A stretch of DNA of 33,456 bases from a virus: positions 1-33,456 of IMG/VR virus record IMGVR_UViG_3300033997_000270. The stretch is one strand, 5' to 3'. Shown here piece after piece: positions 7,005 through 13,934 of this stretch. Every line of letters begins with the position of its first letter. Positions within the stretch are counted from its first letter, which is position 1. The notes below the pieces were generated by a model that made no database searches, had not been told where the DNA came from, and saw only the letters and a list, made by a program, of their open reading frames with translations. Made by a program: the position numbers and the translations under genes.

Positions 7005-7435
7005 GGCTTGAACCAGCTCGGCGGGAAAGCCTCCAGATCGGCCGCGCAGTATTTGCGCATGTCGTATTCGTACTTCCTCATGGCTGCCTGGTACTCAGCC
7101 ATGGACTGCCCCGGCTTGACGTTGCGCAAGGCGTCGTGGGCCATTCGCGCCAGGGACAAATCTGGCGTGTTGGCTTTTGCCGGCGCCAGCTCAGGGTTCA
7201 GCTCGACCGCCACCACTGCTGCCACCGGTGTCGGGTAGAACGTCATCGACCCTTCGAAGTGCCACTTGATCGCGCCGCTCACGGGCTTGGCTCGCAGCTT
7301 CGGCTGGCCTTCCTTCTGGAATGCAGCGCCTTCCACCAGATCGTAGCCGTGCTCGTACAGCTGGCGGACCCAGGCCCAGGCTTCGTCTTCGCTGGGCGCC
7401 CACATGTCGATCAGAAGTTTCATTTTCGCCTTCAT
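7001..7435 (-). CDS. Long array family protein with C-terminal extension
   Basis: 144 residues, about twice the common length. Residues 10-35 (MWAPSEDEAWAWVRQLYEHGYDL) closely resemble the N-terminus of the next gene upstream (NHAAPTVDEGWAWLRTMHERGW), so these two are paralogs. The family helix occurs internally as YPTPVAAVVAVELN, followed by a 55-residue charged extension (AEYQAAMRKYEYDMRKY) seen in no other member. The extension may be a fused helix that modifies the core. Confidence 0.8.
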   Translation of the reverse strand: MKAKMKLLIDMWAPSEDEAWAWVRQLYEHGYDLVEGAAFQKEGQPKLRAKPVSGAIKWHFEGSMTFYPTPVAAVVAVELNPELAPAKANTPDLSLARMAHDALRNVKPGQSMAEYQAAMRKYEYDMRKYCAADLEAFPPSWFKP

Positions 7436-7438
7436 GGT

Positions 7439-7855
7439 CTACCACCCTCGGGGTTCGGTGAACTCAGTGTCGTCGGCTTTAGCCTCGATCCGTTCTGTGT
7501 AACTGCGTATCGGCACCTTAGCCTTCGGCACCTTAGCCTTTGGGGGCACCGGCGGAATTTCGTCGGTTTCGACGAACAAATCCAGGGCAACTACGGCTGC
7601 GACCGGAGACGGGTAGGTCACTTTCTCGTCGTTCATGAGCGGCCTGCCGTTCCTGCACACAATCCAGCGGACTGCGCCGGCGACCAAGCAAGGCAGCATG
7701 TACTGGCCGTGTTGGTTGACGAACCCGGGGATCGTGTTCTCATCCCCCGGGCTCGTCAGAATCCAGCCACGCTCGTGCATGGTGCGGAGCCAGGCCCAGC
7801 CTTCGTCTACTGTCGGCGCGGCGTGGTTAACTAGTCTAGTTATCGGATCTTTCAT
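7439..7855 (-). CDS. Long array family protein, paralog of the adjacent gene
   Basis: 138 residues from ATG 7855. It has the DEGWAWLRTMHERGW segment, a beta-rich middle, YPSPVAAVVALDLF as the family helix, and a Pro/Lys-rich tail (PPVPPKAKVPKAKVP) before an acidic end. The codons for I-T-R-L-V-N near its start form a near-copy of the early-region palindrome, TAACTAG-A-CTAGTTA on the minus strand. The stop is separated from the next start by three bases. Confidence 0.8.
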   Translation of the reverse strand: MKDPITRLVNHAAPTVDEGWAWLRTMHERGWILTSPGDENTIPGFVNQHGQYMLPCLVAGAVRWIVCRNGRPLMNDEKVTYPSPVAAVVALDLFVETDEIPPVPPKAKVPKAKVPIRSYTERIEAKADDTEFTEPRGW

Positions 7856-8114
7856 CGCTCGCTACTCTGAAAAGGCCAGGGAAAATCAGGATCAGCTGGG
7901 CGTACGCGGCCTCCGCGTCGGGGAGCAGCGTGATGTCCACGTCGCCGACGATAATGCGCAGCTCGTCGCCCGTGGTCGTCGTGTGCAGCTGGATACGCCC
8001 GTCCGGTATTGGGTACGCGAGGTTCACCTCCAGCCGCGGCAGCCGGTCGTACATGATCTCGGCCGCGCTGGTGTTGGTGAAGCCCGTGTACGCCAGCATC
8101 CAGTTCTCAATCAT
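7836..8114 (-). CDS. Array family protein, beta-rich
   Basis: 92 residues. It opens MIENWMLAYTGF and has several predicted strands (RLEVNLAYPI, GRIQLHTTTTG, ELRIIVGDVDITLL). It then has the helix PDAEAAYAQLILIFPG, matching the family end except that Leu replaces the aromatic. The last ten residues are charged and overlap the next gene by 20 nt. It is one of the more divergent members and could be an unrelated protein that shares only the helix pattern. Confidence 0.72.
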   Translation of the reverse strand: MIENWMLAYTGFTNTSAAEIMYDRLPRLEVNLAYPIPDGRIQLHTTTTGDELRIIVGDVDITLLPDAEAAYAQLILIFPGLFRVASDERSDN

Positions 8115-8422
8115 TTCGGATCTCCCATCAGCTGCATCACGGCGTGGACCATCATCGGGTCAGGGTAGGGGCCAACGTCCCATGTGTCCCAGTCACGGTC
8201 GTCGTGGTAGCTGAACCCCCTGATGTGGTTCAGAGCTGGGCGCCAGGGGCGCCAGCGCCCACCCCACATACCCTGGTGCTTGCCCTGCAGGATCGGCACG
8301 ATGAAGCGGCCGCGGTGCTCACGGACAGGCATAGCGAACCGCTCGCGGGTGCCGTTATTCCGCCAGTCGTAGCCGAGCTTGCGCATGGCAACGCGCTGCT
8401 CCTTGGTGCTAGTCCAGATCAT
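8111..8422 (-). CDS. Array family protein, Trp-rich
   Basis: 103 residues beginning MIWTSTKEQRVAMRKLGYDW, with the L-G-Y variant of the family N-terminal motif. The middle is unusually rich in Trp and Arg (MWGGRWRPWRPALNHIRGF). The C-terminus is YPDPMMVHAVMQLMGDPK, containing the Tyr-x-x-Pro start of the helix and the G-D before the stop. It overlaps the following gene by four bases (ATGA) and the previous by 14. Confidence 0.78.
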   Translation of the reverse strand: MIWTSTKEQRVAMRKLGYDWRNNGTRERFAMPVREHRGRFIVPILQGKHQGMWGGRWRPWRPALNHIRGFSYHDDRDWDTWDVGPYPDPMMVHAVMQLMGDPK

Positions 8423-8690
8423 CTTTCGTCAACTCCCATGCGAACAGGGCTGCCTGCGGCGACTCGTGCCATTCGCCCAGCATCCCGAGCTTCCACAAGT
8501 CATTCGAGCAATGCAGGTTCACCGCATAATCGGGATGACCGAACCGTCGGTTGAGCCTGATATCGGTCACCCCTCTGTACGCGGTACTTATGTCGGCCCA
8601 GCCTTCAGCTGCTACCCAGTCGAGGTTTCGTTGCTTGCGTGTCTTCCACTGCAACGGCGTCAGCTGGCCCTTCGCCCACTTGGTCTTCAC
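8409..8690 (-). CDS. Array family protein, GTG start
   Basis: 93 residues from GTG 8690, with a strong GGGGGGTG ribosome binding site. That site is formed by the last codons of the preceding gene (L-G-G-A-Q). The N-terminal Q-R-N-L-D-W-V-A-A-E-G-W matches the family L-x-x-x-G-W element. The core contains RLNRRFGHPDYAVNL. The C-terminal helix is HESPQAALFAWELTKDDLD. Function unknown. Confidence 0.8.
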   Translation of the reverse strand: MKTKWAKGQLTPLQWKTRKQRNLDWVAAEGWADISTAYRGVTDIRLNRRFGHPDYAVNLHCSNDLWKLGMLGEWHESPQAALFAWELTKDDLD

Positions 8691-8914
8691 TGCGCACCCC
8701 CCAGCAGTGCGTAGGCTGCTGCGGCCTGGACCGTCTCGAACCGCACTGTCTCCCTTGATCCCTTAGTCCATGCCACCCAGCCTGGGCGCAGATCGAACTC
8801 TTTCTCGATGGCGGCGGGGAAATGGTCGTCGTAACGCTGTTCACCATGCGTCCAATAAAAAACGTCCGGGTTGTTCACCCACCCGTTCTCGATCAGCCAC
8901 TGCTCGTCGTTCAT
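8687..8914 (-). CDS. Array family protein
   Basis: 75 residues. The start MNDEQWLIENGWVNNPDVFYW is very like that of the upstream neighbour (KEWLRANGWTPMCEWWF), and the ends FETVQAAAAYALLGG and FPSVQAAVAWALLG match nearly position by position. These two adjacent genes are the clearest local duplicates in this part of the array. The core has RPGWVAWTKGS. ATG 8914 overlaps the preceding TGA. Confidence 0.85.
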   Translation of the reverse strand: MNDEQWLIENGWVNNPDVFYWTHGEQRYDDHFPAAIEKEFDLRPGWVAWTKGSRETVRFETVQAAAAYALLGGAQ

Positions 8915-9144
8915 TCCGGCGGTCCTAGTAGAGCCCAGGCCACAGCGGCCTGGACAGAAGGGAAAATCTTCCCGTGCTCAGACCCGGCGGGAAACCCCTG
9001 CCACACCAGACTACTGGCGTTCTGGCGAACCGCAGCGGGTTGGGGCTGGCTGACCCCTGTGCCTGGCGCAAACCACCACTCGCACATCGGCGTCCAGCCG
9101 TTGGCACGCAGCCATTCTTTGTCAGCGTTCGTCGAACTGGACAT
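8911..9144 (-). CDS. Array family protein next to the VWA gene
   Basis: 77 residues. It has D-K-E-W-L-R-A-N-G-W at the N-terminus, a Trp-rich segment (CEWWFAPGTG), VWQGFPAG in the core, and FPSVQAAVAWALLGPPE at the end. Its ATG 9144 lies 23 nt inside the C-terminal codons of the metallopeptidase/VWA gene. The array therefore continues directly from that gene with no promoter between them. Confidence 0.83.
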   Translation of the reverse strand: MSSSTNADKEWLRANGWTPMCEWWFAPGTGVSQPQPAAVRQNASSLVWQGFPAGSEHGKIFPSVQAAVAWALLGPPE

Positions 9145-10261
9145 TGATCGTGGTCCCCCACGGCGACTTGACGTCGGTGGTGCTGAGCCACAACACGTTC
9201 GGGCGCTCGTCCCCGAACGGCGTGTAGCCGTCGGTCAGCACGATCGTCAGCTGGGCGTCCGGGGCGTTCTTCTCGACCCAGTCCAGGCCAACGGTCATGT
9301 CGGTCCCACCACCGCCCACGCGCTTGGCGCTGGTGCGGACAGCTTCCGGGTCGGGGCGCTCGAAGTAGTCCACGTGGTTCACGTCGGCGTCGACGTAGAT
9401 CACGATCAGCTCGCTCGGGCACACGTCGTTGACCGCGCCGCACACCTCGCCGAAGAACTGCCGCAGCTCCTTGGCGCCGATCGAACCCGAGGTGTCGATC
9501 TGGAACACCAGCTTGCGCATGGCGCCGTCGCTGTACAGCCCGGGCAGGTAGGTGCCCTGCGCCACGAAGCGGCGGTTCGGCCTGGCGAACGTGTAGTCGG
9601 AGCGTGCCTTCTCGGTGAGATAGACCTTGAGCTGTTCCTGCCAGGCGACCACCGGGTTCATCACCTCGTCGATCAGCTCGCGGATGCCGGCCGGCAGTTT
9701 GCCCATGGCCTTGGCCACCTGCGCCGCCTTGGCGATAGTCGCCTTGGCTTTTGCCTGGGCCGCCGGACCCTGGTCCGGGGCGTCCATGAGGTCGTCGTCC
9801 AGCGGGTTGCCGTTACCGTGGTCCGCACCTCCGCCACCCGGCGGGTCGGGCGGCAGCTGGGCATAGACCTGCTCGCTGGTCATGCCGGCGTAGGCCTGGC
9901 TGTGCAGCACGCCAGCGGGCAACGAACCTTTCTCCTTGAAGATGATGTCGTTGATCACGTAGTCGGCGGCATGATTCCAGCGCTGCGGGCTGCGGCCCTG
10001 GCGGCGCCACGGATGCATCAGGGCGATGTGCATGCACTCGTGCTTGAGCACGCCCACGGCTTCGGCCAGCGGGAGCTTGTTGAAGTTGACCGGGTTGACG
10101 TACAGATTCGCCCCGTCGGTGGCCGCTTGCCACAGCTTGCGTCCGTCCGGGAGTTCCTGGGTCTCGATCACCTTCAGGCTGAACATGATCGTCGCGTAGA
10201 ACGGGTGATTGATCACCAGCTGCGTCTTGGCCTTTTCGAAAATCGAGTGCTTCTTAATCAC
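9122..10261 (-). CDS. Putative metallopeptidase with C-terminal VWA-like domain
   Basis: A 379-residue protein. The N-terminal domain has an H74-E-C-M-H78 zinc-binding motif and W95-N-H-A-A-D100 as a likely third ligand. A glycine/acidic linker follows (about 140-170). The C-terminal VWA-like domain has D256-T-S-G-S260, T320-D321 and D344, the metal ion dependent adhesion site set. This arrangement is known in the family containing DUF2201 domains and is usually encoded with a MoxR ATPase, found here two genes upstream. GTG 10261 is the start, with GAGGTGA upstream. Such MoxR/VWA pairs are thought to act as chaperone or remodelling complexes. The phage substrate is unknown. Confidence 0.92.
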   Translation of the reverse strand: MIKKHSIFEKAKTQLVINHPFYATIMFSLKVIETQELPDGRKLWQAATDGANLYVNPVNFNKLPLAEAVGVLKHECMHIALMHPWRRQGRSPQRWNHAADYVINDIIFKEKGSLPAGVLHSQAYAGMTSEQVYAQLPPDPPGGGGADHGNGNPLDDDLMDAPDQGPAAQAKAKATIAKAAQVAKAMGKLPAGIRELIDEVMNPVVAWQEQLKVYLTEKARSDYTFARPNRRFVAQGTYLPGLYSDGAMRKLVFQIDTSGSIGAKELRQFFGEVCGAVNDVCPSELIVIYVDADVNHVDYFERPDPEAVRTSAKRVGGGGTDMTVGLDWVEKNAPDAQLTIVLTDGYTPFGDERPNVLWLSTTDVKSPWGTTINVQFDER

Positions 10262-10490
10262 GGCTCTTCACCTCTGCGATCAGTTGGGTAAGCTGGCGCG
10301 CGGCGGCGCGCAGCTCCCGGATTTGTTGCAGCTCCTCGCGGAGCGTGACCAGCACGCGCTTCCTCGCACGAGCCAGTTCCTCTTGGATGCATGCCAGCGC
10401 GAAGCGCCCGTCGAGCTTGGCGTCGTCGCTCAGTCCCTCGGCCTGCAGTCTACGGCTGGCCTTGGCCAGTTCGCGCTTCCACTGGGTCAC
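10254..10490 (-). CDS. Small coiled-coil protein between MoxR and VWA genes
   Basis: 78 residues from GTG 10490 (GGAAGGTG upstream). It is nearly all helix, rich in Arg, Lys, Glu, Leu and Ala, with heptad-like spacing (LARARKRVLVTLREELQQIRELRAAARQLTQLI). It does not fit the array family. It overlaps both neighbours. Its position suggests an adaptor for the MoxR/VWA module, but that is inference. Confidence 0.75.
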   Translation of the reverse strand: MTQWKRELAKASRRLQAEGLSDDAKLDGRFALACIQEELARARKRVLVTLREELQQIRELRAAARQLTQLIAEVKSRD

Positions 10491-10788
10491 GTTGCACCTT
10501 CCTCGGGTCTCGCTTGACGTCCTCCGGCGTCAGCAGGAACGCTGCTGATGCCGCTTCGGCCGAGGCGAAGACCACGTTGTAGACCGTCCTCGGGTATCGA
10601 TGCCCGGTCGTGAGGTCTGCGATCAGGGCTCGCATCCGCCAGCCATTGGGTTTCCTAGCCGGGGCTATCACCCAGCGCGTCGAACCGATGGGGTTCTTGT
10701 GGCTGTAGCGCCAGTAGGCGAATGACTCGCCGCCCGGCGACAGCAGCGGTTTCCAGCCCTGGTTGACCAGGGCTTGGATCGGCTCCAC
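10450..10788 (-). CDS. Array family protein inserted between MoxR and VWA genes
   Basis: 112 residues from GTG 10788. It has I-Q-A-L-V-N-Q-G-W-K-P near the start, SFAYWRYSHKN and TRWVIAPARK strands, and the family helix FASAEAASAAFLLTPED, followed by a 25-residue polar tail rich in Arg, Asp and Gln. The tail overlaps the coiled-coil gene by 41 nt and may be run-on. Its presence inside the module ties the array family to these genes by location. Confidence 0.78.
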   Translation of the reverse strand: MEPIQALVNQGWKPLLSPGGESFAYWRYSHKNPIGSTRWVIAPARKPNGWRMRALIADLTTGHRYPRTVYNVVFASAEAASAAFLLTPEDVKRDPRKVQRDPVEARTGQGQP

Positions 10789-10789
10789 C

Positions 10790-11899
10790 TCACACCCCAG
10801 AGATCAGGCTGGCGTTGCTGATGGCCCACTTGTTGAAGGTGCTGGTCTGAGACAGGGTGCTGTCGCGACGCAGCGAGTCCTGGATGCTGAGCACGGCCAT
10901 CTCCGGGCGCCCTGCCTTGGCGAAACGCTCCAGGTAGTTGAACACGCTCTCCTGGTTCTCGTGGGTGGTGCGAGCACCCAGGGCGACAGCCACGGCGTAC
11001 TGAGTCGCGCTGTCGTCCGGCAACGGGGCGCTGTGCGGGTTGAGCAGGATCGCCTCGATGCTCGGCATTTGCAGCCAGACGTCGCGGAAGGCGATGTACT
11101 CAGCCGCCGGGCCCTTACCCACAGATCCCATGGCCAGGTTGTACATGCGGTCAGCCGGCAGCTTGGCCTTCTCGTAGCGGTCCACCATCACCCAGCTGCG
11201 CTCGGTGGCGAATGCGTCGCCCTCCAGCTTCTTGGTGACGTGGTCGTCGAACGTGTTGAGCAGGTCCGGGCGCATCGCCATGAACGCCAGCAGGCAGGTC
11301 TCGATGTTGCCTTGGGACAGGCCCCAGCTACGCCAGCAGTCGAGGTCCGACTCGACGTCGATGTGGGTGGCACGGTTGGCCAGCGGCGTCGGCATCTTGA
11401 ACACCACGCCGCCGTCGGTCATGCGGTTACCGGTCATGACGATGCTCCAGCCCGGCTTCATGCGCTTGCTACCGATGCGACGGTCGTGCGTCAGCTGGTA
11501 GGCCGCGGCCTGCACGGACATGGGCGCCGAGACGATCTCCTCCAGGGCGAGGATGCCGTAGTCCGGCACGTCCTCGCGGCCGATGAAGGGGAACCAGTCG
11601 GGCACCAGGCGATCCTGGGTGCCGTGCACGCTCGCCACCGGCAGGCCGCCGATGTCCACCGGGTCGCACTGCGACAGGCGCACGTCGATGAAGCCGAAGC
11701 CGTCCTTCATGCCGAAGCCTTCGGCCGGCTGATCGCCGTACTCGATCACGCCCGCCTTGAGGCCCAGGTCTTCGGCGCGCTGCGCCGAGGCTTGGAGGAT
11801 GGCAGCGGACTTGCCGATGCCGGGAGCTCCGCGCACCATGAGCACGGTGCTGGCGATGTTGGCGTCACGGATGTGGGCGATCAGGTCATTTACGTTCAT
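10790..11899 (-). CDS. MoxR-type AAA+ ATPase
   Basis: A 369-residue ATPase. Walker A is G24-A-P-G-I-G-K-S31, Walker B is G-I-L-A-L-E-E121, and sensor 1 is M-T-G-N-R159. The segment RLSQCDPVDIGGLPV resembles the substrate loop of MoxR proteins, which typically remodel partners through a VWA protein; the VWA gene is at 9122. ATG 11899 follows GGAGATACACC. A candidate promoter (11973-12000) and one palindrome copy (11918-11935) lie just upstream, so this gene probably starts its own transcript as well as receiving read-through. Confidence 0.93.
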   Translation of the reverse strand: MNVNDLIAHIRDANIASTVLMVRGAPGIGKSAAILQASAQRAEDLGLKAGVIEYGDQPAEGFGMKDGFGFIDVRLSQCDPVDIGGLPVASVHGTQDRLVPDWFPFIGREDVPDYGILALEEIVSAPMSVQAAAYQLTHDRRIGSKRMKPGWSIVMTGNRMTDGGVVFKMPTPLANRATHIDVESDLDCWRSWGLSQGNIETCLLAFMAMRPDLLNTFDDHVTKKLEGDAFATERSWVMVDRYEKAKLPADRMYNLAMGSVGKGPAAEYIAFRDVWLQMPSIEAILLNPHSAPLPDDSATQYAVAVALGARTTHENQESVFNYLERFAKAGRPEMAVLSIQDSLRRDSTLSQTSTFNKWAISNASLISGV

Positions 11900-11917
11900 G
11901 GTGTATCTCCGTTCGGG

Positions 11918-11935
11918 TTAACTAGGGGTAGTTAC
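11918..11935. promoter_or_regulatory. Palindrome copy 1 (TTAACTA-GGGG-TAGTTAC)
   Basis: The left arm is 11918-11924 and the right arm 11929-11935, with one arm mismatch at the last base. It lies between the candidate promoter at 11973-12000 and the ribosome binding site of the MoxR gene. It is a candidate operator or mRNA leader element. Confidence 0.75.
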
Positions 11936-11972
11936 TGCGGGTTGGTGGAGCTAAATCTCAAACTGTAGGCAT

Positions 11973-12000
11973 AGTTTACACTAGCCAGGGTAAGGGTCAA
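11973..12000 (-). promoter_or_regulatory. Candidate leftward promoter of the MoxR/VWA module
   Basis: On the minus strand TTGACC (11995-12000), a 16-bp spacer and TAAACT (11973-11978). The -35 and the start of the spacer (TTGACCCTTACCC) resemble the promoter at 21219-21246 (TTGACCCTAACCC), and the spacing is identical. It sits in a 106-nt gap, the longest within the array region. Confidence 0.65.
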
Positions 12001-12005
12001 GTTTT

Positions 12006-12269
12006 CTAGGATGCGTTGCTGCTTAGTGCCACGAAAGCGATGACCGCCTCGGGCGATTCGAACGTACCCTTGAGGACAAAGCCGGTGACTGCGTGCGCGT
12101 CCCACTGTAGAAGACGGACGGTGGTCCAGTACAGGCTGTACGTACCGCGACCTGCGTAGCGCCGAACCTCCCAGGTGCCGCCCTTAACGTGCTTGCGGTA
12201 GTAGCGCGGGGCGTCGTTTTTCTTGTGCCACCCTGTGGCGCGGAACAGGTTGGGTTTTTGCTCAGCCAT
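12006..12269 (-). CDS. Array family protein, duplicate of the next gene
   Basis: 87 residues from ATG 12269 (GGAGGCCGAA upstream, formed by the preceding gene's last codons). It is basic in the first half (HKKNDAPRYYRKHVKGG) and has TWEVRRYAGRGTYSLYW strands. It ends GTFESPEAVIAFVALSSNAS. The nine-residue GTFESPEAV block is identical in the adjacent gene, and the DNA there is almost the same. It precedes the candidate promoter of the MoxR gene, so it ends one segment of the array. Confidence 0.85.
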   Translation of the reverse strand: MAEQKPNLFRATGWHKKNDAPRYYRKHVKGGTWEVRRYAGRGTYSLYWTTVRLLQWDAHAVTGFVLKGTFESPEAVIAFVALSSNAS

Positions 12270-12483
12270 TTCGGCCTCCTTGTGTCAGTGCCACGTAGGC
12301 GATGACCGCCTCGGGCGATTCGAAAGTTCCACAAAAGCGTGTGAGGCCGCCGTCCAGAGCGATCAGCTTCCACCCGTTTTCGACGAGGATAGTCAGCCAG
12401 TAGCCACGGGGCCGTCCACGCAGCGTGTAGGACTGCCCCGTGGCGCAGGACCAGCCAGCCTCCAGGAACAGCGCGCTAGCCAT
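12262..12483 (-). CDS. Array family protein, duplicate of the previous gene
   Basis: 73 residues from ATG 12483. It has ALFLEAGW at the N-terminus, RGYWLTILVENGWKLIALDGG in the core, and GTFESPEAVIAYVALTQGG at the end. The DNA for the terminal helix, 12287-12324, matches 12025-12062 at all but two of 38 positions, a sign of recent duplication or gene conversion. N-terminal halves of the pair differ strongly. Confidence 0.85.
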   Translation of the reverse strand: MASALFLEAGWSCATGQSYTLRGRPRGYWLTILVENGWKLIALDGGLTRFCGTFESPEAVIAYVALTQGGRNG

Positions 12484-12739
12484 GCAGGTCGCTCCTCATC
12501 TGGAAGTAGACGCAGAGCGCGGCCGCGGTTGGATACACGCCGAGCGACATGGTCTCCACCCGCCTGGCGCTGCCTGTGTTACGGCAGGTGACCTCGTTGA
12601 GATACCACTGGTCGTCGATACCGCGCGCCGCCGAGTAGGTGGTACTCACTGTGGCTCCTTTCCGCATCCACACCCAGTCCTCTCCGTTCCAGTGGCTCTT
12701 CTTCCAGCCGAACGACAGGAACGGCTCTTCGTCGGTCAT
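12476..12739 (-). CDS. Array family protein
   Basis: 87 residues. I chose ATG 12739, whose ATGA overlaps the preceding stop; a longer frame to 12844 would lie inside that gene. It begins MTDEEPFLSFGWKKSHW, with SFGW as the family motif, continues with DWVWMRKGATVS and WYLNEVTCRN strands, and ends VYPTAAALCVYFQMRSD. The end fits the helix pattern with Ala for Pro. Confidence 0.8.
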   Translation of the reverse strand: MTDEEPFLSFGWKKSHWNGEDWVWMRKGATVSTTYSAARGIDDQWYLNEVTCRNTGSARRVETMSLGVYPTAAALCVYFQMRSDLHG

Positions 12740-12981
12740 GACTGCCACCCCTTGATCTCCGCGGCAATGAACGCCGCCAGCGCGGTTTCGCCGTAGGCGA
12801 CCTCGCTCCAGCCGCCGTTGACTTTCACCGCCCATGCCATCCACAGAGTCTCGTGCCTGACGCTGGGTTGGTCTCTCCCATGCGGCATCGGCGCCATCAC
12901 ACAGCGCCCACGAAGGCCCGTCCAGTCGCCGTCCGCGTCAACCATGAACCCCGCCTCAATGAGCAGCCGCGAGTCGTCCAT
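12736..12981 (-). CDS. Array family protein, D-G-D-W type
   Basis: 81 residues from ATG 12981. It has LLIEAGFMVDADGDW at the N-terminus, identical in form to the G-F-x-x-D-x-D-G-D-W block of genes 13677 to 14406. That block places it with the D-G-D-W subgroup although the RNase H gene separates them. The core is TLWMAWAVKVNGGW, and the end YGETALAAFIAAEIKG. It overlaps the RNase H gene by 26 nt. Confidence 0.85.
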   Translation of the reverse strand: MDDSRLLIEAGFMVDADGDWTGLRGRCVMAPMPHGRDQPSVRHETLWMAWAVKVNGGWSEVAYGETALAAFIAAEIKGWQS

Positions 12982-13447
12982 CGCGCACCTCCCTCATCAC
13001 CCGACGGGACTCCTTGTCGCACCACGCGTTGCACCACTGGCGAGGCTCCCACACGCCGGCATGGGCCTTGACGTGGTTGACCTTGAGCCAGAACTGGTGC
13101 TCGGCCTGGGCCCGCTGCAGCTTCGACAGCAGAGTGGCGATCTCCGGCCTGGCCGTGAGGCGGTTGGCCGCGCCCTCCAGCACCTGCTTGACCGCCAGGC
13201 AGTCGGTGACCAGCACCAGCCGGCGCGACGGCCCCTGGCGCAGCTCCGGGCCTATCACCGGGTGCCGGTACAGGCGGTCGAACGCATGCAGCGCGGCCAG
13301 CAGCTCGGCGCCGCCCGAGCAGGCGGCGTCAATGGCGAAGCCCTCTTTGTAGAACGTGCTCCCAGTCCTGGCCCAGAACGCAGCGCCGCCGGCGCGCGTG
13401 TGGGTACAGAAACTGGCGTCCGTGAACAGGGTTATGTTTTCGATCAT
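12956..13447 (-). CDS. RNase H-like nuclease
   Basis: A 163-residue RNase HI-type enzyme that would cleave RNA in RNA-DNA hybrids, for example removing primers or R-loops. Catalytic positions are visible: D10 in LFTDAS, E48 in GGAELLAAL, D82 in LVTDCLAV and D144 in AWCDKES, with H129 in VKAHAG. The length and order match the bacterial and phage RNase H family. ATG 13447 follows CTGACTGGAGATTCGCG, in which the binding site is formed by the last codons of the preceding array gene. It is unusual to find it inside the array, away from the polymerase. Confidence 0.92.
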   Translation of the reverse strand: MIENITLFTDASFCTHTRAGGAAFWARTGSTFYKEGFAIDAACSGGAELLAALHAFDRLYRHPVIGPELRQGPSRRLVLVTDCLAVKQVLEGAANRLTARPEIATLLSKLQRAQAEHQFWLKVNHVKAHAGVWEPRQWCNAWCDKESRRVMREVRDGRLAAAH

Positions 13448-13680
13448 CGCGAATCTCCAGTCAGTAGTGCGCGGGCCACGAGCACCAGTGGATGCTCGCC
13501 GGGTTTACTTCGCATCGACTGCCCTTCCATGGGCCAGAAGTCCCATTCGACACCGTCGAAGTTACATTTCTCGTCGTACAGCATTCCTGCTGGTGACGAC
13601 CAAAAGTAGCCTCCGCGCCAGTTGTACGGCATGTCCTCCTTTTCCCACCCCGCTGCACGCAGGTCGTCTTCAACGCTCAT
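13444..13680 (-). CDS. Array family protein, L-L-T-G-D terminus
   Basis: 78 residues from ATG 13680, four bases inside the preceding gene. It has DDLRAAGWEKED at the N-terminus, NWRGGYFWSSPAG and VEWDFWPMEG in the core, and EHPLVLVARALLTGDSR at the end. The codons of L-T-G-D are CTGACTGGAGAT and supply the ribosome binding site of the RNase H gene. Acidic and aromatic residues dominate the middle. Confidence 0.85.
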   Translation of the reverse strand: MSVEDDLRAAGWEKEDMPYNWRGGYFWSSPAGMLYDEKCNFDGVEWDFWPMEGQSMRSKPGEHPLVLVARALLTGDSR

Positions 13681-13934
13681 AGCGTGTCTCCAAGCAGTAG
13701 CAACGCCGCGGTGTACGCTGCGAGCGGCGACACGCCATCCGCTATGCGCTCCTGGTAATACTGGACCTGCCACAGGGTTGGGTGGCGTTCCACGCGACCC
13801 GAGCGTAGCCACGGTACGTTACTGGGTCGGATCAAGAATACGTGGATGCCGTCTACGCGGCTGTTAGACACCCAGTCGCCCTCGACATCGCGCTCGAATC
13901 CGATACGCTTTAGCTCTCTTTCCTCACTGTTCAT
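13677..13934 (-). CDS. Array family protein, D-G-D-W subgroup
   Basis: 85 residues. It has RELKRIGFERDVEGDWVSNS, then VHVFLIRP-like strand IHVFLIRPSNVPW, TLWQVQYYQ, and SPLAAYTAALLLLGDTL. It is most like the two genes upstream (RVFLLRP, WTVRY, TPLAAYGAAIL), so this trio arose by tandem duplication. GGAGAC from its G-D codons serves the next gene. ATG 13934 lies 11 nt inside the preceding gene. Confidence 0.88.
   Translation of the reverse strand: MNSEERELKRIGFERDVEGDWVSNSRVDGIHVFLIRPSNVPWLRSGRVERHPTLWQVQYYQERIADGVSPLAAYTAALLLLGDTL

Noticed and set aside
8822-10291. A 489-residue plus-strand frame opposite the VWA gene
   Set aside because: Antisense to a gene with intact zinc and metal ion dependent adhesion site motifs. 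Composition is typical of a shadow frame.
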